Shown: positions 35,231 through 46,178 of the stretch, one piece after another
Numbering within the stretch: the stretch's first letter is position 1
How the letters are laid out: the number at the start of each line of letters is the position of its first letter
Assembly (NCBI RefSeq): GCF_037042905.1
Contig: NW_026974140.1
Coordinates: 14,248,001-14,312,000, forward strand
Reading direction: 5' to 3'
Source of the DNA: Lytechinus pictus
Lineage: Eukaryota; Echinodermata; Echinoidea; Temnopleuroida; Toxopneustidae
Length of the DNA stretch: 64,000 bases
Made by a program: the position numbers and the translations under genes
Notes under the pieces: model-generated
What the model was told of the DNA's origin: nothing
Seen by the model: the letters and a program-made list of their open reading frames with translations, nothing else
The model's database searches: none

Positions 35231-35850
35231 TAAGCATGGAGCTGTGTTGATAGCTCCATGCATTGAGGTACGGTATAGGCAATTAACGTGTTTCGTAATT
35301 ACCAACCTTCGAAATAACGAAATGTAACCGCTATTTCAAGGGTGACATAACAGAATTTTAAGAAATATATACAAAAACATTATACTCACTCATGTCATGC
35401 AATAGTCTCTCCATTGTCACTCCTCCATTAATATTACATACGGGTCGTCTGTTTATTGTTATGCCTGCTATGGACTTCTCTGCCTGCAACTGCATCTCGG
35501 ATGCCAACCACTATATAGGCATATAGGCCTATACATAAACATCACGCATCTCAAGTCGACAAAAATATCTCTTCAACAGATGAACCATGGAAAAGATGCA
35601 AAAAAATCTATGAGCAAAATTTGACAGAAGAAGCAAGAAATTGGCAGCACGTGTTACAGCAAACAGAGGCGACGTAAGATATTGCTCTGGCTGTGTGATG
35701 ATGGCACAATATTCAATATGTCGTCTGCTCCTGCCTGCATGTAGGAGGGAATGTTTGCTTTTCCGTTTAGTCGTTGATTTCAGGCGCATTGTCTCCCAGC
35801 CACGATCGCAGTATAATGTTATGTAGTATATAGTTTAACTTCCTTTTATC
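35231..35850. other. Non-coding stretch
   Basis: A small hairpin 'CATGGAGCTGTGTTGATAGC' with 'TCCATG' follows the host repeat. No gene is recognised in the rest. Confidence 0.4.
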
Positions 35851-35858
35851 CTTGCAGT

Positions 35859-37029
35859 CAGTGGCGTACCGTGGGTCACGGCATTGGGGGGGCACCAGCA
35901 AAATTTTTGAGTCACTTAGTGAGCCAGGTATATTGACCTAATAGAGACATTTTAAGGACAGTGCCATTAAATGGATATGTATCTCACTGGTCAAATAATG
36001 TGAGCGCGAAGCGCGAGCTTAACATTTTTGATATTCAGACCTGAAAAGGGACATTATAATCAGTCTTTTGTAATCATGGTACGTACCTGTCTCGCTAAAT
36101 AATGCGAGCGCGAAGCGCGAGCTGAATTTTTTTAAATAGATATTGACCCCCAAACAGGAAGATTTTAAGGACTATATTTTAGGAATCCATTAAGAGTATA
36201 CACATCTCACCATAGTCATCTAATGCGAGTGCCAATAAGCGCTTGCTCATTTTGTTAGAATTACATCTAAACATGCATATAAAGCACTTGTAATCATGAT
36301 TTAACATACCCATATCTCACTAATCAAATCTTGCGAGCGCGAAGCGCGAGCTGAAAATTTAGGAAATTCAGACCTGAAGAGGGGCATTTTAAGGCTTGTT
36401 TGTAAGAATTCAGGAAGACCATACGTAGTTCACTAACCAAATGATGTGAGCGCGAAGTGCGAGCTGAAAATTTTTTATATTCAGATCAGAAAAAGGGACA
36501 TTTTAAGGATATGAATTCATGGAGAGCAGACATATTTCACCAATCCACTACTGCGAACGTAAGCACGGGCAGGAAATGTTTTATATTAAGACCTTAACAT
36601 GGGGCAATCACTTTAAGTAGTCATGAAAAAGAAGCATACTCTTGTACATAAAACAATAATAACTCGAAATGCGAGGAAATATTTTTGGCAGTTTGGTGTA
36701 TATTGACTTGAAAACGGGAGGTTTTAGTATAACAGGATTATATATCTCGTTAAACTGACAAACAATGCGAGCACCAGGAGCAATGAATACATAGGCCCTG
36801 AGCAAATTATGTTTCATAAAGTTATGAAAAAAAATGTTTCTTATGTAATACAACATAACATAATTATGATATAATATTACATTACAATTGATAATGTCTT
36901 CTTTCCCACTACGTGTCTCTTCCTTTCTCCCTCTTTTTCCCCTTTTCCCCGTTTAATTTTTTTTTTTGGTCAGCCGATTGGGGGGGGGGGCACGTGCCCC
37001 CCATGCCCCCCCCCGTAGTTACGCCACTG
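35859..37029 (+). mobile_element. Non-autonomous hAT element (1.17 kb) carrying a GCGAGCG tandem array
   Basis: Left terminus CAGTGGCGTACCGTGGGTCA and right terminus CCGTAGTTACGCCACTG are inverted. CTTGCAGT is perfectly duplicated on both sides (35851-35858, 37030-37037). The interior is a tandem array of about eight ~105-118-bp units, each with the core GCGAGCGCGAAGCGCGAGC then 'TGAAAATTTTT.ATATTCAGA', 'CCTGAAAAGGGACATTTTAA' and 'ATATCTCAC'. Cores lie at about 36001, 36103, 36225 (degenerate), 36333, 36447, 36553 (degenerate) and 36767 (degenerate). No transposase is encoded. Confidence 0.9.
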
Positions 37030-37037
37030 CTTGCAGT

Positions 37038-37257
37038 CATTCACCTTCACTTGCTTATAAACTCCCCCCATGTCATCTAAGAATTCCCAAACCCCATACC
37101 ATTTAACTCCTAAATCCTGACCACAAAAGACCAACCCTCAGTGACGTCAACTAACTTTTCAAGGAACATAAGTTCTAAGAAAAGTATGACTCGATCACAC
37201 TTCCAGCCCCAGTCATTGCATAGAGCATCACCACGTCCCTTATAACAGAGGTTTCCC
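37038..37257. other. Short non-coding spacer
   Basis: No feature is recognised. Confidence 0.4.
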
Positions 37258-37800
37258 GGGGGGGGGGGGGGCAGTCAAATGTATTTCTGTTCACATGCGT
37301 GACCAAATTATTTCCAAACACCCCCTAAACGATTTTTTTCTCTGTGTGCAAAAGAACCCCCTAAACAAGTTTTTCGCGGGATTTATTTTAACAATTTGGC
37401 CAGAATTTATTTTAACAAGTTGTTGCCAGAATATGACCTCGGAGGGAAAAGCTTTGGGGCAGTCAAATGTATTTCTGTTCACATGCGTGACCAAATTATT
37501 TCCAAACACCCCCTAAACGATTTTTTTCTCTGTGTGCAAAAGAACCCCCTAAACAAGTTTTTCGCGGGATTTATTTTAACAATTTGGCCAGAATTTATTT
37601 TAACAAGTTGTTGCCAGAATATGACCTCGGAGGGAAAAGCTTGGGGGAAAATATACCCTAAACCCGTTTGGCTATAGTCCTTCAAAAAGCTTTGGGAAAA
37701 AAACATACCCTAAATACGTTTGACCAGTCTTTCAAAACCACTTAAACGCGTTTTTTGGTCACGCATGTGTACAACAATATTTTGACTGCCCCCCCCCCCC
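37258..37800. mobile_element. Inverted-repeat element with G/C-run ends and an internal duplication
   Basis: Left: a G-run then GCAGTCAAATGTATTTCTGT, then TCACATGCGTGACCAAA. Right: TTTTTTGGTCACGCATGTGT, then ACAACAATATTTTGACTGCC and a C-run. These are inverted termini. No transposase is visible. Copies of 'CCCCCTAAAC' and 'CCCTAAA' recur inside. The family is unknown but is similar in style to the hAT-like elements with G-run ends. Confidence 0.65.
37271..37643 (+). repeat. Nearly exact 188-bp tandem duplication
   Basis: The unit starting GCAGTCAAATGTATTTCTGT at 37271 starts again at 37459. Base-by-base reading shows no difference until the end of the second copy (GCTTTGGGG against GCTTGGGGGA). 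The lack of divergence implies a recent duplication or an assembly artefact. Confidence 0.85.
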
Positions 37801-38518
37801 GAGGGGGGGGGGGGGAGTTTGATAGACAATTACCTGTAGACCAATCAGAGCAAGTTTAGATCCTTCCCACCACAAGTTATATACCTCCAAAACTAATGGT
37901 TTTATCTGAATCTTCATTGATATCTTCATGTACTTCGAATTGTAATCTGTAGCTGATTATTGATTATTAAATACCCTGTTATTTTGAACTGCAAATAACT
38001 TTCTTCGGAGTTCATCATTTATAAATGTTCCTTGAAAGATAAATACCAGTTGTGGTAACGATCTCAAAATGAGTTCGAACAGAATCCAATGAAATTACCA
38101 CCAAAGTGTTTGTATGTATGGATAAAAAATATGTGCCAAATAACTCTGGAAGAAAATGCTGTAATTGCTGAGAAATTAGCAAAATAAGCACGGAATTCCA
38201 TCAAATGTCGGGTATATTTTGAAGCAATATTAATACACTGTCCCACATATGCTTTTATGTGTTAGTGATCATTAGAATTATCAATTTTGAGCTAAGTACG
38301 ATTTCATGATTTTACAAAGATATGTTGACATTAATGTACCAGATCTAGATGTATGATAATATTTTGACAATTAGCCTTGCTTTAAAATACTTTTTCAAGA
38401 AATAATTGTTTGCTGCAACTACTGTCTTAGCTTCCCTTTATATCGATCCGATCCCATAGTCTGGGCGAACGCAGACTCTGTCTTGCACCCCACTATGTTG
38501 TGATCCCACCTTTCTTTA
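37801..38518. other. Non-coding stretch
   Basis: AT-rich DNA without a recognised gene. It ends with TTA (38516-38518) at the border of the Harbinger-like element. Confidence 0.4.
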
Positions 38519-40269
38519 GGCCCCCATCTCACTAGGAAGGCGATCATGGCGACCATGGCGATCTGTGTAAATCCCGAAAAGCGTAGCAGAATCTTCCTCG
38601 AATTCTATTTTTAGCCTGCGAGACGATTGCACCGCAACTTCTCTGCGACCGACCTGCGCTGAAGGCGATGGTAATACGCTGAAAGTACGACGATGCCACT
38701 TTCTTGCGACGATTCGAGGCAAATGTAATGCGCTGCTTCTGCGATCAAAGCGATCGTACAACGAGGCTCATACGCTAATTAGGACCTCGGTACGGTGGTG
38801 CTACGAATGAAGCGATTATGTTACGTTCATGATGGGCTCTTGAAACGATTTCAAGCAATCGGCATACTAATTGCGGCACATGACACATTTTTCAGTCGAT
38901 TGCCAACCTCCGACCAACATGGATGTCCAGAATTTGGTTGGACTTATACATCTTGACATTCTAAAAGAACATCAATTAAAAGTTGAATGCGAGGACAGGA
39001 GAAGGAGGAGGCTAAAAAGATACAGGGTCCGATCCTAGCTGTCTCCTAAGTCATAATATACAATATTTTTAAAATTTCATTCAAAAGATGTCGATGAGCC
39101 TAATAGTTAATATGAGGGATGCATCCAGAATTTCATAAAAGAGCATAAAAATCTTTGATATTCTGTTTATTTTTTCCACAAAAGTTTGTCACTCAAAAAT
39201 ATTTGGTAAATTCCTTTCAAATTTGCTGACAAGAAGTAGTCTACTGATGTGAGAGCACTCATAAAAAAGGAGGGGGGAGGGGGGCACAATGCCAGAATCT
39301 CCCTAAAGATTGCCTTTCCCAATCAATACATTAGTGATCGAATCATTAACAAAATTGATGTTGTCTACTGTCACTGTGGTTAGAATTCAATTTATTTTCA
39401 AAGCATAATCAATTTATATATTTCTGCAGTGGTAACCCATTTCGTCATCAAGACATGTGAGCGTCTTTTTTCTCTTTCCAGCTGGCTCAGCAGTAAGATT
39501 TTCATCCTCCTCCTGTACCCCCTCCTCTTCCTCCTCTACCTCCTCCTCCTCTACCACCATCATAACCCCTTGATCTTCCTCTCCGACAGCCGGCCTAAGA
39601 GGGGTAGCTTGGGCAGCTTTCCCTTTTCTGGTCCTTTTTCTGGGAGCTATGTGTGAAAACGTCGTGGTATCGCCTCGTAATCTGTTGCAAATATGATAAT
39701 CCGCCACCATCGGCACGGCGTTTTATAGCAGCGCGGTCGGTTGTTGCGCAATCGCTGCCCAGTCATCAGGGGCGCAGCAAAAGCGCAACGCGAACGCCTG
39801 TAGCGGGCTGAGAACGTGTGCCACATGCCACCCAAAGAAGGAAGCGTCGTGGTGGAAGCTGTGTGAAGCGTGTCGAGCGCAAGGCAGTCGCCTTGTAAAA
39901 GGAAGCAGCGTAGCAGAATTGTCTTGGGAACGGGCCTGAAAACCACGGGCGATCGATGCCGCTTTTAATGCGCTTATACTACGCTTTATGCGTTAGGGCT
40001 CCGTTACAGCTACGAATATGTCGTTTGTAATACGCTCATGACTCGATTGTGATGCGCTTTAGCACCTCCGCGATCTCGCTACGTAAGTTTTGAACATGTT
40101 CAAAATTTTGTGGCGACCAGGAAGATGGTGGCGATCCTTGCCGCTTCAGAAAAGATCAAGGTACGACGGAGAAGATTGAAAAGATCAAGGCACGATCAAG
40201 CTACGTTATACCACGTTTTGTCGATTTTTGACGATCGCAGTGAAATCGCCATCTAGTGAGATGGGGGTA
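38519..40269. mobile_element. Harbinger/PIF-like element, defective (1.75 kb)
   Basis: The termini GGCCCCCATCTCACTAGGAA and GCCATCTAGTGAGATGGGGG (then TA) are inverted, with TTA on both sides (38516-38518, 40270-40272), matching the TWA target of PIF/Harbinger elements. On the plus strand, 38919-39038 encodes a ~38-residue start of a protein, with MDVQNLVGLIHLDILKEHQ and an arginine run RRRRRLKRYRVRS before a stop. Such an R-rich segment is typical near the N terminus of Harbinger transposases. On the minus strand, 39414-39716 encodes a basic region (RKRTRKGK) followed by a long Glu-rich stretch, compatible with the MADF/Myb-like second Harbinger protein. Subterminal DNA is rich in short CGATC/ACGATT motifs. 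No complete DDE domain is present. Confidence 0.7.
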
Positions 40270-40272
40270 TTA

Positions 40273-41093
40273 AGTTTCGAAGTCCTTTAGTCTTAAGATG
40301 CCCTTGAACCAACAGCTTACTTCCTCCAAGTGATAGCTTATCACCGTACGTACGTTATTTATTATTTGGCGCTCGTATTAGCCTATATGGATTTGCGTGC
40401 TTTGCCATTGACCTGTCCATCATGGTTTAGGTCTGTTGATGTAGGCCTTCTTTAAAGGAGGATGTTCGCCCTGACAATCAGTTGGTTAAATATAAACAGG
40501 GGAAAATAAACAAAATGTTGGTGAAGGTTTGGTGCCATCAGAGGATGAGAGTTGTAAATTTCAAGATTCAGATTTATGACGCCATTTTCGCGCGCGCAGC
40601 GCTCCAGCCCCGTTATCATCCAATGAGAATTCCATAAATTCAATTTTCTCCGCTGATGAGAGCATTGTGAATGAAGATAGGCCCTCATAGAACATGGGAT
40701 GAAAGGATGTGTCTGGTGATTTATCCCCCACATAAATAAAATCACTTTCCATGTATCTTAGAAACTGACATTTGAATATATGTCATTACGTACGCTTTCT
40801 GCGTAATGATGAACAGTTGCTCGTCTGTGACGTCATAAAATGGAAAAGTTTGAATATCCATTTCTCCTATAATAATTGATTTTAATAAAACATTCAGCAA
40901 TATTTTCTTCTGTTTTTATTAAAACCAAATCATCAGGGTAAACCTCCCCTTAAAAAACGTCATTATGTGTGTAAAGGAATCGAGAAAACGGATAAATTAT
41001 TAAGTATAGTATAGCTAATCCTATTCTAATTATAGTCATGTTTACATTCTTCCCGACATTCTTTAGCATCAAGGAGAATTAATAAATAAACAA
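40273..41093. other. Non-coding stretch
   Basis: No gene is recognised. An open frame at 40452-40745 (-) has no identifiable domain. Confidence 0.4.
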
Positions 41094-41411
41094 GTGGGTG
41101 TTTCATAAAGCTGTTTGTAAGATACGAATGAGTTTACACACGACTGGTGACACTTTCTTGTGCTAAATGATATCGATCCTATAGTTGATTTATGACCTAA
41201 GAACATGTTCCAGTCTATTATGCTTGTTTGTTCAAAATATTTTCTAGTTATGATGTTTATTCATGCATTCATCGTTTTCTTGAAAATTCACTGTGTTTCT
41301 TTTTGGTTACAAAAGACATTGTGCAAATTTTCTGTAGAAAAAATCATGACCATGGTGGATTTACATAGAGTTGATTGGATCAATCGTAACTCTTTGTAAG
41401 ACGGGGCCCTG
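41094..41411. mobile_element. MITE of the GTTTCATAAAGCTG family
   Basis: Starts GTGGGTGTTTCATAAAGCTG then TTTGTAAGATACGAATGAG and ends CGTAACTCTTTGTAAGACGG then GGCCCTG. Similar ends are found at 56580-56754 and at the window edge (63979-64000). Non-coding. Confidence 0.6.
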
Positions 41412-41469
41412 ACCTTCTTTATAAAAAAACGTGTGAAAATGTTAAGTTTTCAAGTCAAAACATTAAAGT

Positions 41470-42760
41470 TCTCAGCTCGCGCTTCTGTACCGACAGTGAT
41501 AAGAATATACCGGTTTAAAGTCTAAATCTCAACAAAAAATTTCAGCTCGCGCTTTGCGCTCGCATCATATATCCAGTGAGATTAATGTTCTCTCCACAAT
41601 TTTCCTTCATGATGATGTTGGACAGTATTTAGAATTTCCCTTTCGGGTCAGTACTATACCAAAAATTTCATATCGCTCTTTGCACACGCATTATGTTAAT
41701 TGAGATACACGGCTTGTTCAATTACATATGCGGAATCTAAGTGTGAAAATGTTAAGTTTTCGAGTTAAAGTATCAAGAGTTGTCAGCTCGTACTTTTGTA
41801 CCGACAGTGAACCATTTTCCTTCATGTTGAAGAGTGCTTAAAATGTTCCCTTTCGGGCCAATACATCAAAATTTCAGTTCGCGCTTCGCGCTCGCATTAT
41901 GTTTATTGAGATACACAGCTTGTTTAATTACAGATGCAGAAACTGAGTTTGTTTTAATGTAGAAACATTTAAAAACTTTTAGTTTTCAAGTCAAAATATC
42001 CGAAATTTTCAGCTCGCGCTTCGCATCTTCAGCATGCAATGTCCGATTTCAAATCTAAGTTTGATTAGATAATCATCATGTTCATGATTGCAAGTTCTAA
42101 ATCTGAAGAAAACTTCAGCTCGCACTTCGCGCTTGTTTACTGTGTTCTTTATTAAAAAATATGTTTAACAAATCAAGTTTGCAGGTCCGATATCTCAAAA
42201 GATTTCAGCTCACTTTTTGCGATCGGTCTATTTGATTAGTGAGAAATGTATTATATTCATAAGTCACTGCAAACAGTTGATAAACATGTCCTTTTCAGAA
42301 AGGTTCATTAAAAGTATCAGCTCGTGCTCACATGAATTACTATATGCATATTATTCATGCAAAAAGTGCTTACAATGTGCAGTTTTCTGATCGGAAATCA
42401 AAATTTCAGCTCGCGCTTCGCGTTCGCATCAATTGTTTGTTTGATATATCCACCCTCTGCTGCTTGGTTAGAATCGAATTTTCAGGTCGAAATATAAAAT
42501 TATTTAGCTAGCGCTTCGCGCTCGCATTTTTGGGATTGGAGAGAAATGTAGGCCTAATCTTTCATGGATCACTGCGAACAGTCTTTAACAGGTCTTTTTG
42601 GTGGCCAGTATATTAAAATTTTCAGCTCGCGCTTTGCACTCGCTTGGATCGTTTATTTAGATACCCCCATAATGATTACAAGTGCTGCTCACAATGTTCC
42701 ATTTCAGGGCTAAATAATATAAAATATCCAAAAATTTGAGCTCGCGCTTGGCTCTCGCGT
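41470..42760 (-). repeat. Long GCGAGCG tandem array (minus orientation)
   Basis: About 13 units at ~75-130-bp spacing, with the core (plus strand) CAGCTCGCGCTTCGCGCTCG or a degenerate form at about 41476, 41549, 41670, 41790, 41877, 42010, 42118, 42207, 42322, 42410, 42511, 42625 and 42740. Each is preceded by 'TCAAAATTT' and followed by 'CATTATGTTTATTGAGATAC' or a variant. It has the same unit structure as the array inside the hAT element at 35859. The probable right terminus of its carrier is 'AGCGACGCCCCTG' at about 43066-43078; the left terminus was not found. Confidence 0.8.
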
Positions 42761-43250
42761 GGTAATATATATTCAGGCCACATGAAAAAATACCTTATGT
42801 TGCTTCTAAAAATGAAAATTTAGCTAGGACTGACCCCTTTAAAAAAACGAAAAAGAAAATCAGATGTTCGCGGCCGCGACGGGAAAATGTTGATGAAAAT
42901 ACTCCCCATCGATAATAGCTGAAACTGATCCTGGGTATGACGAAATAAAATATGACTAAGAAAAATGTAGAACACTTCCAAGATTGATGGTTGCCGGACG
43001 TGGGTAATCGCTACCGATATTTGTCGGTTATCAGGGCCTCCACACCCCCTACTGGAAAAGGCCTATAGCGACGCCCCTGGTCAGGACATATTCAATAAAT
43101 CAATGATAAAATGTTTGTCATTCCTAAATTCCGACAAGACTTCCAGGGCGATTTCCAAACGTGTCGTAAGGGACATTTTGACAATTTATAGTATCTTAGC
43201 TGAATGCTTGAGCAATAAAATTTTCTCTTTTCCAATGATAAAGTTAAAGC
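42761..43250. other. Non-coding stretch, probable element remnant
   Basis: Contains 'GCGGCCGCGACGGGAAAATG' near 42870 and the hAT-like terminus CCTATAGCGACGCCCCTG at about 43061-43078. At about 43156-43176, 'AACGTGTCGTAAGGGACATT' is a diverged copy of the stem of the next hairpin. No gene. Confidence 0.4.
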
Positions 43251-43431
43251 GGGTAGTGATGGGAAAACTGACAACCAACAGAAAATATTTGAGTACGGGT
43301 GAATTAAAGGTGAAAATGTAGTGTGTCGTACGGGACTCAGAAATGTCCCGTACGACACGCAACATTTTCACCCCTAATTCATCAATGGAAAACACATTAT
43401 TGTTGGTTGTCATTTTTTACATGACTACCCA
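43251..43431. mobile_element. Hairpin MITE (~180 bp)
   Basis: The inner stem GTGTCGTACGGGACTCAGAA / ATGTCCCGTACGACACGC (43321-43362) extends outward through GGTGAAAATGT against ACATTTTCACC, and on to GACAACCAACA against TTGTTGGTTGTC and GGGTAGT against ACTACCC. It is a single foldback without coding capacity. Confidence 0.75.
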
Positions 43432-44026
43432 GTAGTAGTTAATATTACCACAAACAAATTGAAGGTCCTCGTTTGTTTGGACAGCAGGTTGAAGTGTTGT
43501 GAAAATGGCTGATTTTTCTAGCATGGAATCGCCCCCAAACTGATGGGAAATTTTTCTGACTCACTCTATATATTTGGAAGATCAGTAATGTGTGCCAAGA
43601 ATAGACAGGGATCGAGTACACTATCCTGAGGAATAAGACTGGAGACTTCAATCAAAATTCATATTATCACTCTTTATATAGAACTTCTTGCTCTACAAAA
43701 TTTTCCCCATATCCCAATTTAAAGTCATTCCGTTTTAAATATGATTTAATCACATATTCGAGAGAGATACTTCTCTATTTATACATTGGAAGATCAAGTC
43801 ATGTTTTCTCTGAGGTAACTTGTTTATATGACCGCGACCAAAATGATATCAAAATCACATAGGTAAGTATGACAAGTCAATTAAAAATATCACAAAGCTT
43901 TTCCAAAAAAATAAATACATTGCACTTTTATTAACATCGGCATCTTGAGTAACTTGCAGAATGGTTGAGCGTTTGGAAGCTGAACTATCATTAAGGTTAA
44001 TTTTTGATGAACTTCTAGCAGATTCG
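43432..44026. other. 3' flank of transporter B
   Basis: Expected to hold the 3' UTR of the minus-strand gene ending at 44027. Plus-strand TTTATT (AATAAA on the minus strand) occurs downstream of the stop, for example 'CTTTATATAG' and 'CTATTTATAC' contexts, but no poly(A) site can be fixed. Confidence 0.35.
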
Positions 44027-46143
44027 TCAGAGAAAATCATCATTTTCATCTGATTGTTGTGAGACGGGTTCCTTGTATGTCCCTTTATCGCGTGTATTGA
44101 TACCTGAATCACTGCTTTGCCCTTTTCGTTTTCTTCTCAAGACTATTATGGTAGCCAATGTCAGACAGCATGATATCAATGACGTCACACCAAGGAACAC
44201 GAATAAGAGTTCGATGTCACCGGTTTGATCTCGGACAAAACCTAACAAAAGAAAAAGAAAAGTTGTTTGAATGTTTGGATATTATTCACTCCATTATTAT
44301 TTAAAAAGATATATATAATTTTTTTAATATCAATTGTCAATTTTATTACAAAGCCGGTAATTTCATCAACAAAAGGGGTCTCTTTCCTATTTCATTTGAA
44401 TATATAGATTTTTTTATCTCTGTGCCAATCTTACGTCAATCATTATTTTTCGTAATTGCTGAACTTTAATTCATCATTAACGCCGAAAATAGTCGGATTA
44501 TAGAAAAGAAGTTACTTGGGAATAAATGTGTAAGACTTTTAATACCTGCAACGTATCCAGACAAGATGTATCCAATGCCGATACACAAGTAGAAGATGCT
44601 ACTAGCATCTGGAAAGTTCTTACTCTGGACGATCTCCGACATAACCGCTTCGACGGTCACATTAGCACCGAAGAGTCCAAAGCCGATTAGAAAGGACATC
44701 ACCACCAGATATATGTACGAGGAGTGAAGTATCTGAAAGAAAAACATTGCAGTCGGTAGTATCTGATTCCAGAGCAAGTACTGCGGACTCCATGCCGGAC
44801 GATAGCGCAGACCAATGGACATGACAACAGATGACACGATACCGCTAACGGCCCCAGATGTAGCGAGGTAGGTTCCGCGGGCGATGTCGATTCCGTGTTC
44901 GACCGCGTATTTGACAATGAAAAGAGCCCACCCACCTGTCACCAAGAAAGTCAGAAGGACGCTTGGAAGAAAGAGGAGTGAAAAAAGTGGTTCTTTTGTC
45001 AATACGTCGAAATGGAATAGGGCTAAGCAAGGTGATACCATGGACCCATCTGTTGTCCGAACGAGGCTGGAGCTTGCAGAATATTGAGAAAGTTGTCCGA
45101 TCATATCCCTTTTATCCGGGTATATTTCGGGTTCCTCCACTTGGGTACGCTTTAAATCCCTGATGGATGCAACAAAAGTTTCTGAAGACAACTCAGGACC
45201 TTGACATTGAATGACACCATCATCTTCTGCTGCTTGCCTCTGTCCACTTTTGATCATTAAGTGGTCATCTCTTTGATCATGTTGACTGCCAACTCCATTA
45301 TTTTCGCTCGATGTTATTTGATCATATTCTTCCGTTCCAGATGTTATCACCTGCATAAATTGTTCCTTCTCTCGCTCCTCCACCGGACTTTGAGTTCTTG
45401 GACTGTTTCTTGGATCCCTAAGAACCAGTCCAATTGGAAGCATGTTGAGGACCAACGCTCCCATTACCAGTAGGGTCCCACTCAATCCATACTGCTCCAG
45501 GAGTTTCTCTGTAACCGGGGGTAAGACAACGGCACCAAACGGGATACCAAGTACGGAGATGCAACTTGCAAATGGGAATTGTTCTTGGTAGTATTCGTGT
45601 AGGAGAACAAGTGCTTGAAGATTTACCACGGAGCAGCACAATCCTGCAAGCAAAAAGAAAAATTGCATCACTACATTATGAAAGCAGGCAGACAAAATTC
45701 GTGATTGTACCAGTTTTCGCACCAGAGGCGTACATATATAGACAGCGAGGATGGGGGGAATCTTCCTACTTTCCAAGTGGGGGATACTTTATACATTTGT
45801 CTTACGTTATTAAAAGAAATCATGATTGATCAAACCGTATTATTGTAAATACAGGATAAAATAATTTAGTCAGTTCAAAGCTGTAATCATAATGTAAACG
45901 TTAGTACACCCCATATAAACTCCATTTATAAAATGCCCCAGTATAGCACATTGAAGCAAAAAAAAATGATAATAAAAAAATCTGGGGCCCAGACATGGCG
46001 TTCGGGGAAAAATATTATACAATGCTGCCAGCAAAAGTTTTGACCTGTTTAATACAAAAAAATAATTTTGTAATAAATTTTCATAGTTCTGAGTAAAATA
46101 TATCATTATGTTACCCTTTTTCCTTTTTTTTTCTTGGTCGTGA

Positions 46144-46178
<35 letters not shown>

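Noticed and set aside
39647-39946. Independent 99-codon gene on the minus strand
   Set aside because: It lies wholly within the TTA-flanked Harbinger-like element and shares its subterminal composition.
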